In this document: in pieces, positions 54,959 through 64,000 of the stretch | Position numbering within the stretch: position 1 is the first letter of the stretch | How the letters are laid out: every line of letters begins with the position of its first letter | DNA from: Microvirga thermotolerans | Lineage (GTDB): Bacteria; Pseudomonadota; Alphaproteobacteria; Rhizobiales; Beijerinckiaceae | Assembly: GCF_009363855.1 (NCBI RefSeq) | Contig: NZ_CP045423.1 | Location: forward strand, 1,704,001-1,768,000 | Length of the DNA: 64,000 bases | Direction of reading: 5' to 3' | The notes under the pieces: generated by a model | What the model saw: only the letters and a program-made list of their open reading frames with translations | Database searches by the model: none | Told to the model about the DNA's origin: nothing | Position numbers and translations under genes: made by a program

Positions 54959-56518
54959 ATGAAACGAATGCCGCGCCTTTCCCTGCTTGCCGCCCTGTGG
55001 CTCGCGCTCGCGCTGCCGGTCGCCTCCCATGCCCAGGAGCGGGCGGGGCAGGAGCACAGGGAGCAGCCCCAGCAGGAGCAGCAGCGGCAGCGGCCCTCCG
55101 GCGATGCCCAGCGACTTCCGCCGGAATCCGTGACGCGCCACACCCTGGAGCTTCCCGGACGGACCCTGCGCGTCACGGCGACGGCGGGGAGCCTGACCCT
55201 GACCGATCAGCAGGGCGCGCCGCAGGCGGAGATCGGATTCGTGGCCTATGTCCGGGACGATGCCGACCCGGCCGCGCGCCCGGTGACGTTCGCGGTGAAC
55301 GGCGGGCCGGGCGCTTCCTCCGCCTATCTCAACCTGCTCGCCATCGGGCCGTGGCGCCTCGACCTCGACGGGCCGGCGATCAGCCCCTCCGCGCCGCCCG
55401 TTCTCGCGCCCAATGGGGAGACCTGGCTCGACTTCACCGATCTCGTCTTCATCGACCCGCCGGGGACGGGATACAGCCGCGTGATCGGCGGCGATCAGGT
55501 GCGCGAGCGCTTCTATTCCGTCCAGGGCGACATCGAGGGGCTCGCCGCCTTCGTCATGCGCTGGCTGAAGGAGAAGGGCCGGCTGCAGTCGCCGAAGTTC
55601 TTCGTGGGCGAGAGCTATGGCGGGTTCCGCGGCCCTCTCCTGGCGCAGAAGCTCCAGAACGACCAGGGAATCGGCTTCAGCGGGCTCGTCCTCGTCTCCC
55701 CCGTTCTCGATTTCGGCTGGCTCGACCAGCGCAGCGGCGCGCCCTGGGCCCAGGCGGCGCTGCTGCCGTCGCTCGCCGCATCCGTCCTCGCGAAGAGCGG
55801 CCCCGTCACGCGGGAGGCGCTCCGGGACGTCGAGCGCTATGCCTCGGGGGAGTATCTCCTCGACCTGATGCGCGGTCCCCGGGACACGGAGGCGGTGGAG
55901 CGCGTCAGCCGGCGCGTCGCCGAGATCACCGGCCTCGACCCGGCGCTCACGCGGCGCCTGGCCGGCCGGGTCGATCCGCGCACGTTCCAGCGGGAGGTCC
56001 GGCGGAGGGTAGGCGAGGTGGTGAGCGCCTACGATTCGAACGTCGCCTCGGCCGATCCGGAGCCGCATGCGAACGTGTCGCGCTTCGAGGATCCGGTCCT
56101 GTCCGCGATGACCGCGCCGCTCACGAGCGCGATTCTCGATCACCTGACCCGGACCCTGAACTACCGGCCCGAGGGGCGCTACAACCTGCTCAACGAGAAC
56201 GTGAACCGGTCCTGGCGCTGGGGCGGCGGCCGGAACGCCCCCGAGAACACGGAGGAGCTGAAGAGCGCCATGGCCCTCGACGGCGCCCTGCGGGTCCTCG
56301 TCGTCCACGGCTTCACCGACCTCGTGACGCCCTACTATGCCAGCCAACTCCAGCTGGACCAGATCCCCGACCTCGGCCCCGAGCGGCGCCTTATGCTCAA
56401 GGTTTACGACGGCGGCCACATGTTCTATTCGCGCGATGCCTCGCGGCGGGCCTTCCGGGACGACGCGCGGGCGCTCTTCGAAAAGGCCCTGCAGGCGCGG
56501 GCCGCGAAAAGGGACTGA
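54959..56518 (+). CDS. S10 family serine carboxypeptidase-like protein
   Basis: A 519-residue exported alpha/beta hydrolase of peptidase family S10. A signal peptide (cleavage after SHA near 25) precedes a Gln/Glu/Arg-rich linker (about 27-55). The family blocks are NGGPGASS at 114-121, DPPGTGYSR near 166-174, VGESYGG with nucleophile Ser219, and near the C terminus the acid in HGFTDLVTP and the His in GGHMFY. ATG at 54959 gives the signal peptide; an earlier ATG at 54896 adds a polar lead. A lipoprotein gene begins eight bases after its stop. Confidence 0.9.
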   Translation: MKRMPRLSLLAALWLALALPVASHAQERAGQEHREQPQQEQQRQRPSGDAQRLPPESVTRHTLELPGRTLRVTATAGSLTLTDQQGAPQAEIGFVAYVRDDADPAARPVTFAVNGGPGASSAYLNLLAIGPWRLDLDGPAISPSAPPVLAPNGETWLDFTDLVFIDPPGTGYSRVIGGDQVRERFYSVQGDIEGLAAFVMRWLKEKGRLQSPKFFVGESYGGFRGPLLAQKLQNDQGIGFSGLVLVSPVLDFGWLDQRSGAPWAQAALLPSLAASVLAKSGPVTREALRDVERYASGEYLLDLMRGPRDTEAVERVSRRVAEITGLDPALTRRLAGRVDPRTFQREVRRRVGEVVSAYDSNVASADPEPHANVSRFEDPVLSAMTAPLTSAILDHLTRTLNYRPEGRYNLLNENVNRSWRWGGGRNAPENTEELKSAMALDGALRVLVVHGFTDLVTPYYASQLQLDQIPDLGPERRLMLKVYDGGHMFYSRDASRRAFRDDARALFEKALQARAAKRD

Positions 56519-56525
56519 CACCGGC

Positions 56526-56903
56526 ATGCGCATCCCGTCCATCCTCGCCATGGCCGCCGTCGCTTTGGGCCTCGCGGCCTGCAACGGCACCCGCACCGAG
56601 ACACCCGCCGTCGCGGCGGCTTCCGCGGCTCTCCCCGCGCCGGCACAGGCCGCTCCTGCCTTCTCCGGGCCGGTCCTCGGCCCCGACGGGCAGTGCCAGG
56701 GCGCTCCCTCCGGCGCGGCGACGGCGATCGAGCCCGGGATCGGCGAATGCGATCTCGTACGCCTCAAGGGCAAGCCGCCGACGGACGTGCTCGTCGGCGA
56801 GAGCGGCAAGGGTCAGCGCGAGGTGCAGGTTCTCTATTCCGAGCCGGGCGGCCGGGAACTCTACTTCTTCGTCAACAACCGCCTGGACCGGATCGTGAAA
56901 TAG
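56526..56903 (+). CDS. Small lipoprotein
   Basis: A 125-residue predicted lipoprotein with a lipobox LAAC (Cys19) after a short hydrophobic signal sequence. An Ala/Pro-rich linker (about 22-45) follows, then a compact domain with two further Cys (57 and 75) and a C-terminal block EVQVLYSEPGGRELYFFVNNRLDRIVK in parts. I do not recognise a named family, though similar small envelope proteins occur in Rhizobiales. It lies seven bases after the S10 peptidase gene and is probably cotranscribed. Confidence 0.82.
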   Translation: MRIPSILAMAAVALGLAACNGTRTETPAVAAASAALPAPAQAAPAFSGPVLGPDGQCQGAPSGAATAIEPGIGECDLVRLKGKPPTDVLVGESGKGQREVQVLYSEPGGRELYFFVNNRLDRIVK

Positions 56904-56960
56904 GATCGCCCGGCCGCGGCGTCGCGCGCGCCTTCCAATTCCGGCGAGCGGTCCGCGGTC

Positions 56961-58841
56961 TCAGGATGCCCCCGCCGCCTCGATCTCGCCGCTCACCGTC
57001 AGCCACTCCTCTTCCGCCGCCGCGAGGGCCTCGGCGGCCTCGGCGCGCATGCGGGAAAGCTCCGTCGCCTTGGCGGCGTCCTTCTGGAAGGCGGTTCCGT
57101 CGGCGAGGGCGGCGTCGACCTTGCCGATGACCTCCGTCAGCTTCGCCATCCGGGCCTCGAGCGCCTCCAGCTTCTTCCGCAGGGGAGCCAGCGCGACCCG
57201 GCGCTCGGCGGCCGCGCGGCGCTCCTCGGTCCGGGAGGCCTGGGCGGTCTGCGGCCGGTCGTCCTTGCGCTGGGGCGCCAGTTCGCCCGAGAGGACGAGC
57301 TGGCGGTAGTCGTCCATGTCGCCGTCGAAGGGCTTCACCGTGCCGTTGCCGACGAGCCAGAGCCGGTCTGCGCAGGCCTCGATCAGGAAGCGGTCGTGGC
57401 TCACCAGGACCACGGCGCCCGTGTAGTCGTTGATCGCTTCCATGAGGGCCGCGCGGCTGTCGATGTCCAGGTGGTTGGTCGGCTCGTCGAGGATGAGCAG
57501 GTGAGGGCCGTGGAAGGCGGCAAGGCCCATGAGGAGCCGCGCCTTCTCTCCGCCGGAGAGGGCGGACACCGGCGTGTCGGCCTTGGCGCCCGGAAAGCCG
57601 AACCGCGCCGCCCGGGCGCGGGCCTTGGCGACGGGCGCATCCGGCATGAGGGCGGCCACGTGCTCGAAGGCGGTCGCGGAGGGGTTGAGCTCGTCCACCT
57701 GGTGCTGGGCGAAATAGGCGACCTCCATCTTGCCCGGCCAGCGGATGTCGCCCTTCAGGGGCGGCAGGCGCCCGCCGATCAGCTTGCAGAAGGTCGACTT
57801 TCCGTTGCCGTTGGCGCCGAGGAGCGCGATGCGGTCGTCCGGCTGGATCGTGAGGTTCAGCCGGTCGAGGACGACCCTGTCCCCGTAGCCTGCGGCGGCT
57901 CCCTCGATCGCGATCAGGGGCGGCGCGATGGGCCGCTCGGGCCCGGGCAGGTCGAAGGGGAGGACCTCGTCCTCGACGATGGCGGCCACCGGCTCCAGCT
58001 TCGCGAGCTTCTTGACCCGCGACTGGGCCTGCCGGGCCTTGGAAGCCTTGGCCTTGAAGCGGTCGATGAAGGACTGGAGGTGCTTGCGCTCCGCCTCCTG
58101 CTTCGCTCTCAGCTTGGCGGTCAGCTCCCGCTTCTCCGCCAGCTGCCGGGCGAAGGACGTGTAGCCGCCGCGATAGAGGGTGAGCTTCCCCCGGTCGAGG
58201 TGCAGGATGTGATTGACGCAGGTGTCGAGCAGCTCCCGGTCGTGGCTGATGACGAGGACCGTATGCGGATAGCGGCCGAGATAGTCGTAGAGCCAGAGGG
58301 TGCCTTCCAGGTCCAGGTAGTTGGTCGGCTCGTCGAGAAGGAGCAGGTCCGGCGCCGCGAACAGAACCGAGGCGAGGGCCACGCGCATCCGCCAGCCGCC
58401 CGAGAAGGAGGAACAGGGCCGGGCCTGCGCCTCGGCATCGAAGCCGAGGCCGTGGAGGATCGCCGCGGCGCGGGCCGGCGCCGAATAGGCGTCGATGTCC
58501 ATCAGGCGGGTCTCGATCTCGGCGCGGCGGAGCCCGTCCGCCGTCTCGGCCTCCGCGAGGAGGGCGGTGCGTTCCCGGTCGGCCGCGAGCACGACCTGGA
58601 GAAGGGTCTCCGGGCCTCCGGGGGCCTCCTGCGCCACGGCGCCGATCCGCACGCCGCGGGGGAGGGAGATGTCTCCGCTCTCCGGCGCGATCTCGCCCTG
58701 GACGATCCGGAAGAGGGTGGTCTTGCCTGCCCCGTTGCGCCCGACGAGGCCGACCTTGCTGCCGGCCGGCAGGGCGAAGGAGGCCCTGTCCAGGATGGTC
58801 CGGTCGCCGATGCGGTAGGTCAGGTCGTTGACGTGAAGCAT
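56961..58841 (-). CDS. ABC-F family ATPase, YheS-like
   Basis: A 626-residue soluble ABC-F protein, the second in the window. Walker A motifs are GRNGAGKTT and GANGNGKST; signatures are FSGGWRMR and LSGGEKAR; Walker B motifs are LLLDEPTNYLD and LILDEPTNHLD. The interdomain linker is long and basic (KRELTAKLRAKQEAERK, then RFKAKASKARQAQ) and a coiled coil closes the C terminus. These features match the YheS branch rather than Uup. ATG at 58841 gives MLHVNDLTYRIGD; the frame continues upstream but without family text. The gene is convergent with the lipoprotein gene. Confidence 0.92.
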   Translation of the reverse strand: MLHVNDLTYRIGDRTILDRASFALPAGSKVGLVGRNGAGKTTLFRIVQGEIAPESGDISLPRGVRIGAVAQEAPGGPETLLQVVLAADRERTALLAEAETADGLRRAEIETRLMDIDAYSAPARAAAILHGLGFDAEAQARPCSSFSGGWRMRVALASVLFAAPDLLLLDEPTNYLDLEGTLWLYDYLGRYPHTVLVISHDRELLDTCVNHILHLDRGKLTLYRGGYTSFARQLAEKRELTAKLRAKQEAERKHLQSFIDRFKAKASKARQAQSRVKKLAKLEPVAAIVEDEVLPFDLPGPERPIAPPLIAIEGAAAGYGDRVVLDRLNLTIQPDDRIALLGANGNGKSTFCKLIGGRLPPLKGDIRWPGKMEVAYFAQHQVDELNPSATAFEHVAALMPDAPVAKARARAARFGFPGAKADTPVSALSGGEKARLLMGLAAFHGPHLLILDEPTNHLDIDSRAALMEAINDYTGAVVLVSHDRFLIEACADRLWLVGNGTVKPFDGDMDDYRQLVLSGELAPQRKDDRPQTAQASRTEERRAAAERRVALAPLRKKLEALEARMAKLTEVIGKVDAALADGTAFQKDAAKATELSRMRAEAAEALAAAEEEWLTVSGEIEAAGAS

Positions 58842-59083
58842 GCGGCCTTTTGGCCCGCAGGCGTCCTCAAGGCAAGGCCGGACTTCCCTTGCAGCACGCG
58901 CTCCCGGCAGGGGACAGTCAACGCGAACGATGAGGCTCGGCCGTTGCTTTCGCTTGACTTTGGCGGGTAATGCCATCACAGACACGCCGAAAATAAGCAC
59001 GCCGCTCTCGTCCGTATCACGTCTTCCTGCGAACTCCGTGGTGCGGCGTCGAGGTCGCGAAGGGGTTAGTCAGGAGCCTGAAA

Positions 59084-60448
59084 ATGCATGCAAATCGCGC
59101 GGTGAAGACCGATGCGGCGCCCGTGAACGTGTCCGAACTGCTCGCGAGCTTCAAGGCCCGCAAGGCGCGAATCGGCATCGTCGGACTGGGCTATGTGGGC
59201 ATTCCCCTCGCCCTGACGGCCAACAAGGCCGGTTTCGAGGTCCTCGGTTTCGACATCGACGCCCCCCGCGTCGACCAGCTCAACCGGGGCGAGAGCTTCA
59301 TCAAGCACATCCCGGCCAACCTGATCGCGGAGGCGGTCAAGGGCGGCAAGTTCCAGGCCACCGCCGATTTCGACCGCCTGAACGAGCCCGACGCCATCCT
59401 CATCTGCGTTCCGACCCCCCTCACCAAGCACCGCGAGCCCGACCTCTCCTATGTGGAGAACACCGCCCGGGCCATTGCCCCGCGCCTGCGCAGGGGGCAG
59501 CTGATCGTCCTGGAATCGACCACCTATCCCGGTACCACGGACGAGGTGATCAAGCCCATCTTCGAGGCGACCGGCCTCAAGAGCGGCGAGGACTTCTTCC
59601 TGGCCTTCTCGCCGGAGCGCGAGGACCCCGGCAATCCGGACTTCGGCACCTCGACCATTCCGAAGGTGGTCGGCGGCGACGGACCCGATGCCCTTGCCCT
59701 TGCGGAAGCCCTCTACGGCCAGTTGATCGTCAAGACGGTGCCCGTGTCCTCGGCGGCGACCGCGGAGGCGGTGAAGCTCACCGAAAACATCTTCCGCGCC
59801 GTCAACATCGCCCTCGTGAACGAGCTCAAGGTCGTCTACGCGGCCATGGGGATCGACGTGTGGGAGGTGATCGACGCCGCGAAGACGAAGCCCTTCGGCT
59901 TCATGCCCTTCTATCCGGGCCCCGGTCTCGGCGGGCACTGCATCCCGATCGACCCGTTCTACCTGACCTGGAAGGCGCGCGAATACGACATCGCCACCCG
60001 GTTCATCGAACTCGCGGGTCAGATCAACACCCGCATGCCCTACTACGTGGTCAACAAGCTCGCGGAGGCGGTCGACCGGAACGGGCGCGCCTTCACGGGC
60101 TCGAAGATCCTCATGCTCGGCATCGCCTACAAGAAGAACGTGGACGACATGCGCGAGAGCCCCTCGCTCAAGCTCATCGAGCTGATCGAGGCCCGCGGCG
60201 CGCATGTGGACTACTACGATCCCTTCATCCCGGTGATCCCGCCGACCCGCGAGCATGCGGAGCTCGCCGGCCGCAAGTCCGTCTCCCTCGATCCGAAGAC
60301 GGTCGCCGCCTATGACGCGGTGCTCATCGCCACCGATCACGACAACGTCGACTACAAGCTCGTCGTCGACAACGCGAAGATCGTCGTGGACACCCGCAAT
60401 GCCTGCGCCCGCGCCGGCATCGCGGACGGCCGGGTCGTGAAGGCCTGA
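59084..60448 (+). CDS. wbpA: UDP-N-acetylglucosamine 6-dehydrogenase-like nucleotide sugar dehydrogenase
   Basis: A 454-residue NAD-dependent four-electron dehydrogenase that oxidizes C6 of a UDP-sugar to a carboxylate. The cofactor motif [10 protein letters not shown] is near residue 34. [22 protein letters not shown] and [19 protein letters not shown] follow, and the catalytic Cys is in GGHCIPIDP. The pattern and neighbours point to WbpA, making UDP-GlcNAcA. ATG at 59084 has AGGAG eight bases upstream. It leads a run with a WbpB-WbpD fusion and a WbpE-like aminotransferase, which together make the diacetamido-uronic acid precursor of surface polysaccharide. Confidence 0.9.
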   Translation: MHANRAVKTDAAPVNVSELLASFKARKARIGIVGLGYVGIPLALTANKAGFEVLGFDIDAPRVDQLNRGESFIKHIPANLIAEAVKGGKFQATADFDRLNEPDAILICVPTPLTKHREPDLSYVENTARAIAPRLRRGQLIVLESTTYPGTTDEVIKPIFEATGLKSGEDFFLAFSPEREDPGNPDFGTSTIPKVVGGDGPDALALAEALYGQLIVKTVPVSSAATAEAVKLTENIFRAVNIALVNELKVVYAAMGIDVWEVIDAAKTKPFGFMPFYPGPGLGGHCIPIDPFYLTWKAREYDIATRFIELAGQINTRMPYYVVNKLAEAVDRNGRAFTGSKILMLGIAYKKNVDDMRESPSLKLIELIEARGAHVDYYDPFIPVIPPTREHAELAGRKSVSLDPKTVAAYDAVLIATDHDNVDYKLVVDNAKIVVDTRNACARAGIADGRVVKA

Positions 60449-60512
60449 TCGCCTTTACCATCATCCAAGAGAGACCATCCGAGAAGAACAGCGGACTGAA
60501 GGGCGCGTGATT

Positions 60513-62114
60513 ATGTCGAGCGATGTGCGGGTAGCGGTTGTCGGCTGCGGGTACTGGGGCAAGAACCTGGTCCGCAATTTCGCCGAGCTCGGGGCCCTGG
60601 AGGCCCTGGTCGACGCCCACCAGCCCACCGTCGAGGCCCTCATCGCCAAGCACGGCGGGCGCGCCCTGAGCTTCGAGGCGGCTCTGGCGGATCCAGGCAT
60701 CCATGCGGTTGCCATCGCGGCGCCCGCGGCCCTGCACTACAGGCTGGCGAAGCAGGCTCTCGAGGCCGGCAAGCACGTCTTCGTGGAGAAGCCCCTTGCG
60801 CTCGAGGTGAACGAGGCGAAGGAGCTCTGCGCCCTGGCGGAGCGCCTCGACCGTCGCCTCATGGTCGGTCACCTGCTGCAGTACCACCCGATCTTCCTGG
60901 AACTGAAGACCCTGGTGCGCGAGGGCAGGCTCGGCCGCCTGCAGTACGTCTACTCGAACCGGCTGAACCTCGGAAAAATCCGCCGCGAGGAGGACATCCT
61001 CTGGTCCTTCGCGCCGCACGACCTCTCGATGATCCTCTCCCTCGTCGGCAGCGAGCCCGAGAAGGTGGAGGCGGTCGGCGGCTACTATCTCCACGACGCC
61101 ATCGCGGACGTGACGACGACCCATCTCGCCTTCCCAGGCGGAGAGCGGGCGCATGTCTTCGTGTCCTGGCTGCATCCGTTCAAGGAGCAGAAGCTGGTCG
61201 TCGTCGGCTCCGAGGCCATGGCCGTGTTCGACGACGGCGAGGCTTGGGATCGCAAGCTGCTCCTCTACCCGCACAAGGTGGAGTGGAAGGACAACATGCC
61301 GGTACCGGTGAAGGCCGACGCCATTCCGATCACCGTGCCGCAGGACGAACCCCTGAAGCAGGAGTGCCTGCACTTCATCGACTGCGTGCGCACCGGCGCG
61401 ACGCCGCGCACCGACGGCCGCGAGGGCCTGCGGGTGCTCACCGTGCTCTCCCGCGCGGCCGAGGCCCTGCGCCAGGCCCGCTCCAACGGCGTCCAGGCCC
61501 CGGCTGCCGCTGCGCCGGCCCCCGCCAAGCCCCGCGTCGCCAAGGACTATCCCGGCGTGATGATCCACGAGTCGGCCTATGTCGACCCCGGCGTCGAGAT
61601 CGGCGAAGGCTCGAAGATCTGGCACTTCAGCCATATCCTCGGCAACGTGACGCTCGGCAAGAACGTCAATGTGGGGCAGAACGTGGTGATCGGACCGAAG
61701 GTGACGGTCGGCAACAACGTCAAGATCCAGAACAACGTCTCGGTCTACGAGGGTGTGACCCTGGAGGACGGCGTGTTCTGCGGCCCGTCCTGCGTCTTCA
61801 CCAACGTGAACAACCCGCGCTCCGAGATCGCCCGCAAGTCCGAGTACCGCCCAACCCTCGTGAAGCGCGGCGCCTCGATCGGCGCCAACGCGACGATCGT
61901 CTGCGGCCACACCCTGGGCGAATACTGCTTCATCGCCGCGGGCGCCGTGGTCGCCAAGGATGTCCCCGCCTTCGCGCTCATGGCCGGCGTCCCGGCCAAG
62001 CGCATCGGCTGGATGAGCCATGCGGGCGCCAAGCTCGGCCCGGATCTCGTCTGCCCCGAAACCGGCCGCCGCTACCGTGAGACCGGCCCCAACACACTTG
62101 AGGAGATTGCGTGA
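60513..62114 (+). CDS. Fused Gfo/Idh/MocA dehydrogenase and hexapeptide N-acetyltransferase (WbpB-WbpD type)
   Basis: A 533-residue two-domain protein. Residues 1-323 are a Gfo/Idh/MocA oxidoreductase: [15 protein letters not shown] at 10-23 binds NAD, EKP with Lys93 is the family motif, and HDLSMIL at 169-175 is active-site-like. Residues 324-344 form an Ala/Pro linker. Residues 345-533 are a left-handed beta-helix acetyltransferase with hexapeptide repeats ([27 protein letters not shown]) and [10 protein letters not shown] at the end. WbpB oxidizes C3 of UDP-GlcNAcA and WbpD later acetylates the new 3-amino group, so the fusion joins steps 2 and 4 of one pathway. ATG at 60513 is preferred; GTG at 60507 is possible. 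Confidence 0.93.
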   Translation: MSSDVRVAVVGCGYWGKNLVRNFAELGALEALVDAHQPTVEALIAKHGGRALSFEAALADPGIHAVAIAAPAALHYRLAKQALEAGKHVFVEKPLALEVNEAKELCALAERLDRRLMVGHLLQYHPIFLELKTLVREGRLGRLQYVYSNRLNLGKIRREEDILWSFAPHDLSMILSLVGSEPEKVEAVGGYYLHDAIADVTTTHLAFPGGERAHVFVSWLHPFKEQKLVVVGSEAMAVFDDGEAWDRKLLLYPHKVEWKDNMPVPVKADAIPITVPQDEPLKQECLHFIDCVRTGATPRTDGREGLRVLTVLSRAAEALRQARSNGVQAPAAAAPAPAKPRVAKDYPGVMIHESAYVDPGVEIGEGSKIWHFSHILGNVTLGKNVNVGQNVVIGPKVTVGNNVKIQNNVSVYEGVTLEDGVFCGPSCVFTNVNNPRSEIARKSEYRPTLVKRGASIGANATIVCGHTLGEYCFIAAGAVVAKDVPAFALMAGVPAKRIGWMSHAGAKLGPDLVCPETGRRYRETGPNTLEEIA

Positions 62115-63268
62115 TGTCGGAACCGATTGCCTTCATCGACCTGGCGGCCCAGCGCGAGCGGATCGGCTCCGCCATGGACGAGGCCATCCTGCGCGTCGTG
62201 AACCACGGCGGCTACATCATGGGCCCCGAGGTCAAGACCCTCGAGGCCGACCTGTCCGCCTTCTGCGGCGCCAAGCACGTGATCTCCTGCGCCAACGGCA
62301 CCGACGCGCTCGCCATGGTCCTGATGGCCAAGGGCGTGAAGGCGGGCGATGCCGTGTTCTGCCCCAGCTTCACCTTCGCCGCCACGGCCGAGGTGGTCGC
62401 CTGGGTCGGCGCCACCCCGATCTTCGTCGACGTCCGCGAGGACACCTTCAATCTCGATATCGCCAGCCTCGAAGCCGGCCTGAAGACCGCCAAGTCGCTC
62501 AACCTCAACCCGGTGGGCGTGATCCCGGTCGACCTCTTCGGCCTGCCCGCCGATTACGAGCCCATCGAGACCTTCTGCAAGCGCGAGGGCCTGTGGCTCA
62601 TGTGCGACGCGGCCCAGAGCTTCGGCGCCTCCTACAAGGGCCGCAAGGTCGGCGTGATCGGCGATGCGACGACCACGAGCTTCTTCCCGGCGAAGCCTCT
62701 CGGCTGCTACGGCGACGGCGGCGCCATCTTCACGAACGACGACGAACTCGCCACGGTCCTGCGCTCGATCCGCGTGCACGGCCAGGGCACCGAGAAGTAC
62801 GACAACGTCCGCATCGGCGTGAACGGCCGCCTCGACACCATCCAGGCCGCCGTGCTCATCGAGAAGCTCAAGATCTTCCCGAGCGAGATCGAGGCCCGCG
62901 ACCGGGTCGCGAAGTACTACAACGACAACCTGCGCGACGTCGCCCTCGTCCCGGAGGTTCCGGAGGGCTACACCTCCGTCTGGGCCCAGTACACCCTGCG
63001 CATGGGCAGCTTCGACCGCGAGCAGTTCCAGGCCGACCTCAAGGCCGCCGGCATCCCGACCGCGGTCTACTATCCGAAGCCGCTCCACCAGCAGACCGCC
63101 TACAAGGGCTATCCGGTGGCCGGCAACGGCCTGCCGGTCTCCGAGCGCCTCGCCAAGGAGGTCGTGAGCCTGCCGATGCATCCCTACCTCACCCCCGAGG
63201 TGCAGGACCGCATCATTGCGGCCGTGAAGGACGCCCTCGTCAAGCAGCGCAAGGCTGCCGCTGAGTAA
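62114..63268 (+). CDS. wbpE: DegT/DnrJ/EryC1/StrS family aminotransferase, WbpE-like
   Basis: A 384-residue PLP-dependent sugar aminotransferase. The PLP lysine is Lys194 in SFFPAKPLGCYGDGG; GTDALAMVL at 62-70 and CDAAQSFGASYKGRK with Asp165 bind the cofactor. From context it puts an amino group on C3 of the 3-keto-UDP-GlcNAcA made by the fused upstream protein, with glutamate as donor. ATG at 62114 shares one base with the upstream stop; GTG at 62111 (GAGGAG five bases before) is an equally plausible start. A strong terminator ends the operon. Confidence 0.92.
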   Translation: MSEPIAFIDLAAQRERIGSAMDEAILRVVNHGGYIMGPEVKTLEADLSAFCGAKHVISCANGTDALAMVLMAKGVKAGDAVFCPSFTFAATAEVVAWVGATPIFVDVREDTFNLDIASLEAGLKTAKSLNLNPVGVIPVDLFGLPADYEPIETFCKREGLWLMCDAAQSFGASYKGRKVGVIGDATTTSFFPAKPLGCYGDGGAIFTNDDELATVLRSIRVHGQGTEKYDNVRIGVNGRLDTIQAAVLIEKLKIFPSEIEARDRVAKYYNDNLRDVALVPEVPEGYTSVWAQYTLRMGSFDREQFQADLKAAGIPTAVYYPKPLHQQTAYKGYPVAGNGLPVSERLAKEVVSLPMHPYLTPEVQDRIIAAVKDALVKQRKAAAE

Positions 63269-63297
63269 GGGATTCAGAAAACCGATCGTCGCGAGAG

Positions 63298-63324
63298 AGC
63301 CGGGCCGCAAGCCCGGCTTTTTTT
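63298..63324 (+). terminator. Terminator after wbpE
   Basis: Perfect 8-bp stem AGCCGGGC / GCCCGGCT with loop CGCAA and seven T residues, 30 bp after the stop. Confidence 0.93.
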
Positions 63325-63331
63325 CGTCGAG

Positions 63332-63349
63332 GTTACAAGTTGACGTAAC
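63332..63349 (+). promoter_or_regulatory. Inverted repeat before the Crp/Fnr gene
   Basis: GTTAC-N8-GTAAC, overlapping TTGACG at 63340-63345, which is a possible -35 element. It lies 72 bp before the Crp/Fnr start. It does not match the TGTGA-N6-TCACA Crp consensus; it could be an operator for autoregulation. Confidence 0.35.
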
Positions 63350-63420
63350 AATATTTGGCCCTAGCTTGGCCTTGTCCTGCTGCTATGAAGACGGAAGGTC
63401 TCTCAAGGGGGCGAAGACGA

Positions 63421-64000
63421 TGCGGCTGTCCGGGGTTCAGCTCTTCAAGGATCTGGGGATCGATCTCGCGCCCTACGAGGCGCGGGCGCATCTGCGCCGC
63501 TTCGACCCGGAGGAGATCCTGCTCGATTTCGACGACCTGTCCACGGACGTCTATTTCCTGCTCGCGGGCGAGGTGCGGGTCCTCATGCGCACCGCTTCGG
63601 GCAAGGAGGTCATCCTCGACGAGATGAAGTCCGGCGAGCTGTTCGGGGAGCTTGCCGCCCTGGACGGCATCAAGCGCTCGGCGAACGTGACCGCCCTGAC
63701 GAAGGGAGAGGCCTGCGTGATGCCCGCGGCCGTGTTCCGGGAACTGCTCTTCTCGAATGCCAAGGTGGCGGAGCGGCTGTTCTGCCTTATGGCCTCCCGC
63801 ATCCGCGAGCTCAACGCCCGCTTCGTCGAGCAGACCGTCCTCGACCTTCGGCACCGCCTCTATTCCGAGCTCCTGCGCCTTTCGGTGCCGCGTTCGGACA
63901 GGATGGGGGAGCGCGTGATCACGCCGCCGCCGTTCCACCACATCATCGCGGCGAGGATCGGCTGCCGCCGGGAGCAGGTGACCCGCGAGTTCACCATGAT
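63421..64000 (+). CDS. Crp/Fnr family transcriptional regulator, 3' end missing
   Basis: A 193-codon open frame that runs off the right edge. Residues about 10-125 form a cyclic-nucleotide-binding-type sensor domain: RFDPEEILLDFDD, VYFLLAGEVRVLMRT, then SGELFGELAALDGIKRSANVTAL, the phosphate-cassette region. The long dimer helix follows (MASRIRELNARFVEQTVLDLRHRLYSELL in parts). The start of the helix-turn-helix is PPFHHIIAARIGCRREQVTREF at the edge. No Fnr-type N-terminal Cys cluster is present. ATG at 63421 has AAGGGGG upstream. Its position after the wbp-type genes may be fortuitous because a terminator separates them. Confidence 0.93.

Noticed and set aside
50402..56809. Minus-strand 2135-codon open frame
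   Set aside because: Only the lptG part (to 51487) is real. The remainder is antisense to holC, the S10 peptidase and pepA or out of frame with lptF, and shows no domain.
1..64000. CRISPR array, prophage, insertion sequence or integrase
   Set aside because: No regularly spaced repeats, transposase, integrase or phage structural gene was found on either strand.

Overview
The window reads as a GC-rich (roughly two-thirds G+C) alphaproteobacterial chromosome, most likely Hyphomicrobiales and perhaps Methylobacteriaceae or a relative such as Microvirga. The main evidence is a Rhizobiales-type 16-stranded porin, an HWE-family histidine kinase, the rpoZ-rsh pair, the fabD-fabG-acpP-fabF-mltG-yicC-gmk block and the lptF-lptG-lptD-pdxA-rsmA block. 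The genus is inferred by eye. Coding density is high and the content is mostly core. I see no phage, insertion sequence, integrase, CRISPR array, rRNA or tRNA.

1-19.9 kb is mixed housekeeping and accessory metabolism: the end of rpsD, a Spy-like periplasmic protein, an RBBP9-type hydrolase, a cyclopropane fatty acid synthase behind a conspicuous RBS-sequestering hairpin, purB and rpe. Then come a D-amino-acid-dehydrogenase-like flavoenzyme, a P1-family peptidase, a CcdA-like membrane protein, an SDR/ALDH/double-ATPase ABC operon, an orphan HWE sensor kinase, an ABC-F ATPase and a DUF533 protein. 17.3-23.1 kb carries tyrosine/homogentisate catabolism: a fumarylacetoacetase-family gene coupled to a VOC gene, a TakP-like TRAP binding protein, and a MarR-maiA-hppD operon with two matched palindromes in front of the regulator. 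homogentisate dioxygenase is not in the window.

23.5-31.3 kb holds the porin, an alpha/beta hydrolase, a soluble lytic transglycosylase, dapA-smpB, an NYN-domain protein and pyrE. 31.4-35.1 kb is a TPP-riboswitch-controlled ykoFEDC-type thiamine/hydroxymethylpyrimidine uptake operon. 35.2-38.7 kb has a glutamine-amidotransferase-like hydrolase, the bifunctional (p)ppGpp enzyme and rpoZ. 38.9 kb holds a small secreted-protein gene that looks frameshifted. 39.1-45.7 kb is fatty acid synthesis, mltG, yicC and gmk. 45.7-45.9 kb holds a REP-like inverted element between convergent genes. 45.9-52.7 kb is the LPS-export/pdxA/rsmA operon, in which the usual surA is absent. 52.9-58.8 kb has pepA-holC, an S10 carboxypeptidase with a lipoprotein, and a second ABC-F ATPase. 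59.1-63.3 kb encodes a three-gene route to UDP-2,3-diacetamido-hexuronic acid in which the dehydrogenase and N-acetyltransferase are fused. A Crp/Fnr regulator runs off the right edge.

No wholly new system is evident. The most interesting signals are the cfa leader hairpin, the two operator-like palindromes before the MarR gene, the WbpB-WbpD fusion, the missing surA, the riboswitch overlapping a ribosome binding site, and the frameshifted small gene.
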